From Flavobacterium sharifuzzamanii (GTDB lineage: Bacteria; Bacteroidota; Bacteroidia; Flavobacteriales; Flavobacteriaceae), in assembly GCF_003254585.1 (NCBI RefSeq), contig NZ_QJGZ01000042.1:310001-374000 (forward strand): 64,000 nucleotides of DNA, read 5' to 3'. The translations under genes were made by a program, and so were the position numbers. Shown here one piece after another: positions 61,942 through 64,000 of the stretch. Numbering within the stretch: the first letter of the stretch is position 1; each line of letters opens with the position of its first letter. Under the pieces are notes generated by a model. It saw only the letters and a list, made by a program, of their open reading frames with translations, had not been told where the DNA came from and ran no database searches.

Positions 61942-63414
61942 TTAAATTGAAATTCTCATGGATTGATCGCCTTGTTCGATAATAAAATCTTTGCTTTCTT
62001 TAGTTTCTTTCAGCTTTTTAAGATTTTCAGGATTCAATAAATCTTTGGCTTCAAAATCATTAATTTGTGTGACTTTTGCACCAATTTTGACTTTCTTCAA
62101 ATCTTCATTTTCCTGATCGATAATTCTTTTTACTAGAAGATTCTGGCTTTCGTCAAAATCTAAAATAAGTCCGCCTAAATAGATAGAAGGTGCTTTTTTG
62201 AAACTTTTATTCGGTTCGAGATAAACGGTTTTATCCAATAAATTGATTGTGAAATTGAAACGTCTTATTAAGTCAATTCCAAGAGATCCATCGGCGAAAG
62301 CCCAGTTTTTATTGGCTTCGTCATATTCCTGCAAGGCAATTGTTACGTTCGGAAAATTGTTTCCGTTTATGGCAATATTTGGAATGGCTCCTCCTACAAT
62401 TTTGGTTTGTTTTCCTAAACTATAATTAACTGACGAATATTCGGTTTTTAAATTTGCTTCGAGATTATTTTTATGATTGAAAGGTCCATAAGCAATTAAA
62501 TCGTAATCTGCTCCAGTATCAAAAGTGAAACTGCCTTCGACTGTTTTTTTATCTTCAAAAGTCAAATTCATTTTTACTACCGGAAGTCCCGATTTATAAT
62601 CAAAAACTAATGGTTTTGCTTTTCCCCAATACTTAAAATTTCCGAAATTGTACAAGTCAATCGTCATGGTGTCAAAATTGACAGAAGTGATAAAATTGCG
62701 AAGCAGATTTGCGCCAAATAATCCGTCGTAAACCCCATGTTTCGGAAAAATAACCAAACCTTGATTCTTCAGAACTTGATCGCCAATATAAATGGTATTG
62801 TCTGCAGAATACTGCACTTGCTGGCTTCCACCAACTACAGAAGCCGATTTGCTTTTGGTAACGACAACTCCAGCTTTGTAAGCGCTATCTGGATTGAGAG
62901 CCATTCCGTCGGCGCCCGTATCAAAGAGCATTAAAAACTCGCGATCGGCTTTGTTTAGTTTTATTTTAATGGCGATTCCGTTTTCAATAATTTCAAACGG
63001 AATGCTCGCTACTTCTTTTACTTCCGCATGTCGGTCAACTTTGTATAAAGAATCGAAGAAAGTCACGTACAGCATTTTATTTTCTGAATTGAAAACAATT
63101 TGAGACGGCTTTTTTTCTTTTCCATTAAAACAAAAATCTACCAAGACAAAAGTTTCATTTTTAATCGCCACAGATTTTCCAACCTGAATGGAATCTAAAG
63201 CTGGAAATGCTTTAAAAATGCCATTTAGGTAAAATTCGTTTGAAGAAGAATCTCCAACGCCAACAGTAAACTGCGGCGCTAGAAGATCTTTCATTTCAGT
63301 ATAACTTTTGTTCTGAAAAGCTTTTTCGAAAATTTTAATAGATTTCTGAATGCTATTTTGAGCATAAATTGTACAGCCAAAAATCAATATTAAAAAGAAT
63401 AGTATCTTTTTCAT
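61942..63414 (-). CDS. Retropepsin-like aspartyl protease with two DTGA motifs and PDZ-like tail
   Basis: The 490-residue exported protein (signal peptide to about residue 18) has an N-terminal domain of about 130 residues, two aspartyl protease-like halves with Asp165 in FDTGADGMAL and Asp299 in FDTGADYDLI, and a C-terminal segment (KIGAKVTQINDFEAKDL) like a PDZ domain. Having both aspartates within one chain resembles pepsin-like pairs, while each half looks like the single-domain retropepsins of Bacteroidota. It is 6 bp after the partial thioredoxin-like gene. Substrates unknown. Confidence 0.88.
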   Translation of the reverse strand: MKKILFFLILIFGCTIYAQNSIQKSIKIFEKAFQNKSYTEMKDLLAPQFTVGVGDSSSNEFYLNGIFKAFPALDSIQVGKSVAIKNETFVLVDFCFNGKEKKPSQIVFNSENKMLYVTFFDSLYKVDRHAEVKEVASIPFEIIENGIAIKIKLNKADREFLMLFDTGADGMALNPDSAYKAGVVVTKSKSASVVGGSQQVQYSADNTIYIGDQVLKNQGLVIFPKHGVYDGLFGANLLRNFITSVNFDTMTIDLYNFGNFKYWGKAKPLVFDYKSGLPVVKMNLTFEDKKTVEGSFTFDTGADYDLIAYGPFNHKNNLEANLKTEYSSVNYSLGKQTKIVGGAIPNIAINGNNFPNVTIALQEYDEANKNWAFADGSLGIDLIRRFNFTINLLDKTVYLEPNKSFKKAPSIYLGGLILDFDESQNLLVKRIIDQENEDLKKVKIGAKVTQINDFEAKDLLNPENLKKLKETKESKDFIIEQGDQSMRISI

Positions 63415-63420
63415 TTCGAA

Positions 63421-64000
63421 TTACTTTTGCGCTGTATTTGGTTTCACTACAACTTTTTCTACTCCAAAATCTTTCAATAAAATACCTTCGTATTTTGTGT
63501 ATTCTTCTGCCGAATAAAAAGGTTTCATTTCTTCTATAAGTTTTTTGAAAGAAGCTAAATCATTCGTTTTTTCAAACTCTTTTTTCTTGCGCTGTAGAAT
63601 TGTAAATACGTGATTTGAAACACTTGCAGAACCATAATCTTTAAAAAGCTGTTTTGCATTTTTTAAATAAAAATCATCGTATTGGCGTCCAATTCTTAAA
63701 CCGCTTATAATCACAAAAGGAACTTCTGCAGTTAATGAAGGCTGTGCTTTTAGATAGGCATCGGCAGTTTCAAAAGAAACATTTCTTTTTCCGTTCAAAT
63801 AAGCTTCTTTGTAAAAATCAGGATAATCTTTCTCTTCAATTTTTGTACTGTATTTTTTGAAAATTCCTTTTTTAGCTGAGTCTTTAGCGTTTTGAAGCAA
63901 AGCGCTAAACTCTTCTACATTTTTAAATCCTGATTCAATGTCAATTATTTTTCCATCAGAATTCATCAATAAAAAAGTTGGAAAACCAGTAACGCCATAT
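63421..64000 (-). CDS. Thioredoxin-fold protein (partial, N-terminus outside window)
   Basis: The frame is open through the right edge: codons before the first ATG read YGVTGFPTFLL, which is the cis-proline region of a thioredoxin fold, followed by MNSDGKIIDIESGF. About 193 residues are visible. The active-site CxxC should lie outside the window. After the fold comes a helical tail of about 150 residues. It is the upstream member, within the window, of the operon leading to the M16 peptidase gene. Confidence 0.85.
   Translation of the reverse strand, partial: YGVTGFPTFLLMNSDGKIIDIESGFKNVEEFSALLQNAKDSAKKGIFKKYSTKIEEKDYPDFYKEAYLNGKRNVSFETADAYLKAQPSLTAEVPFVIISGLRIGRQYDDFYLKNAKQLFKDYGSASVSNHVFTILQRKKKEFEKTNDLASFKKLIEEMKPFYSAEEYTKYEGILLKDFGVEKVVVKPNTAQK

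Overview
The window looks like a piece of chromosome from a flavobacterium (Bacteroidota, probably Flavobacterium or a close relative). The evidence is the low GC content, SusC/SusD pairs, many outer-membrane lipoproteins and TonB receptors, -7 promoter elements of the TAnnTTTG type, A-rich ribosome binding regions instead of Shine-Dalgarno sites, and several families of short palindromic intergenic repeats. No tRNA, rRNA, CRISPR array, phage or transposase gene was seen.

Layout. 1-3472 (minus): tripartite EmrAB-TolC-like efflux operon, cut at the left edge. 3905-6891 (minus): a class V aminotransferase, a TlpA-like thioredoxin lipid-side protein, and upstream of it a clear SAM-I riboswitch followed by a 28-codon ORF. 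7114-10241 (minus): five-PAS histidine kinase plus single-domain response regulator. 10512-12894 (minus): a small acidic protein and a BtuB-like TonB receptor. 13350-41793: the centrepiece, described below. 42178-44931 (minus): metNIQ methionine ABC importer preceded by a Met-rich leader ORF and a terminator (an apparent attenuator). 45126-47359 (minus): propeller lipoprotein and metzincin lipoprotein. 47516-49528 (minus): nagA and a DUF2490 protein. 49988-54903 (minus): TolC/HlyD/ABC exporter operon with a non-canonical ATPase, plus a small membrane protein. 55517-64000 (minus): DsbD, then an operon of M16 peptidase, thioredoxin-like proteins and a retropepsin-like protease, cut at the right edge.

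The centrepiece reads as a locus for scavenging peptidoglycan sugars. It is built like a polysaccharide utilization locus and divides around a DeoR-family regulator. On the plus strand are a SusC/SusD pair, NamZ (exo-muramidase, DUF1343), MurQ (MurNAc-6P etherase), a sodium:solute symporter, a lipoprotein that fuses a NagZ-type GH3 glucosaminidase to an AmiE-like serine hydrolase, and a NagX-like membrane protein. On the minus strand are a FAD/FeS D-lactate-type dehydrogenase, an esterase, a metallophosphoesterase-propeller fusion, a GHL10 glycoside hydrolase, a GH20 hexosaminidase and a second, free-standing AmiE-like hydrolase. The inferred flow is: SusCD imports muropeptides or glycan fragments; GH20, NagZ, NamZ and the AmiE-like enzymes take them apart in the periplasm; the symporter brings sugars into the cytoplasm; MurQ splits MurNAc-6P into GlcNAc-6P and D-lactate; the dehydrogenase oxidises D-lactate; NagA (6 kb downstream) deacetylates GlcNAc-6P. 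No sugar kinase is in the window, so that step must be encoded elsewhere. TTTGCG-containing repeats lie both upstream of susC/deoR and upstream of the dehydrogenase, and are candidate DeoR sites.

Regulation is unusually legible here: a SAM-I riboswitch with no methionine gene next to it, a peptide-leader attenuator in front of metNIQ, and a MocR-type regulator that has Arg in place of the PLP lysine and whose promoter region is duplicated in front of the BtuB-like TonB receptor.
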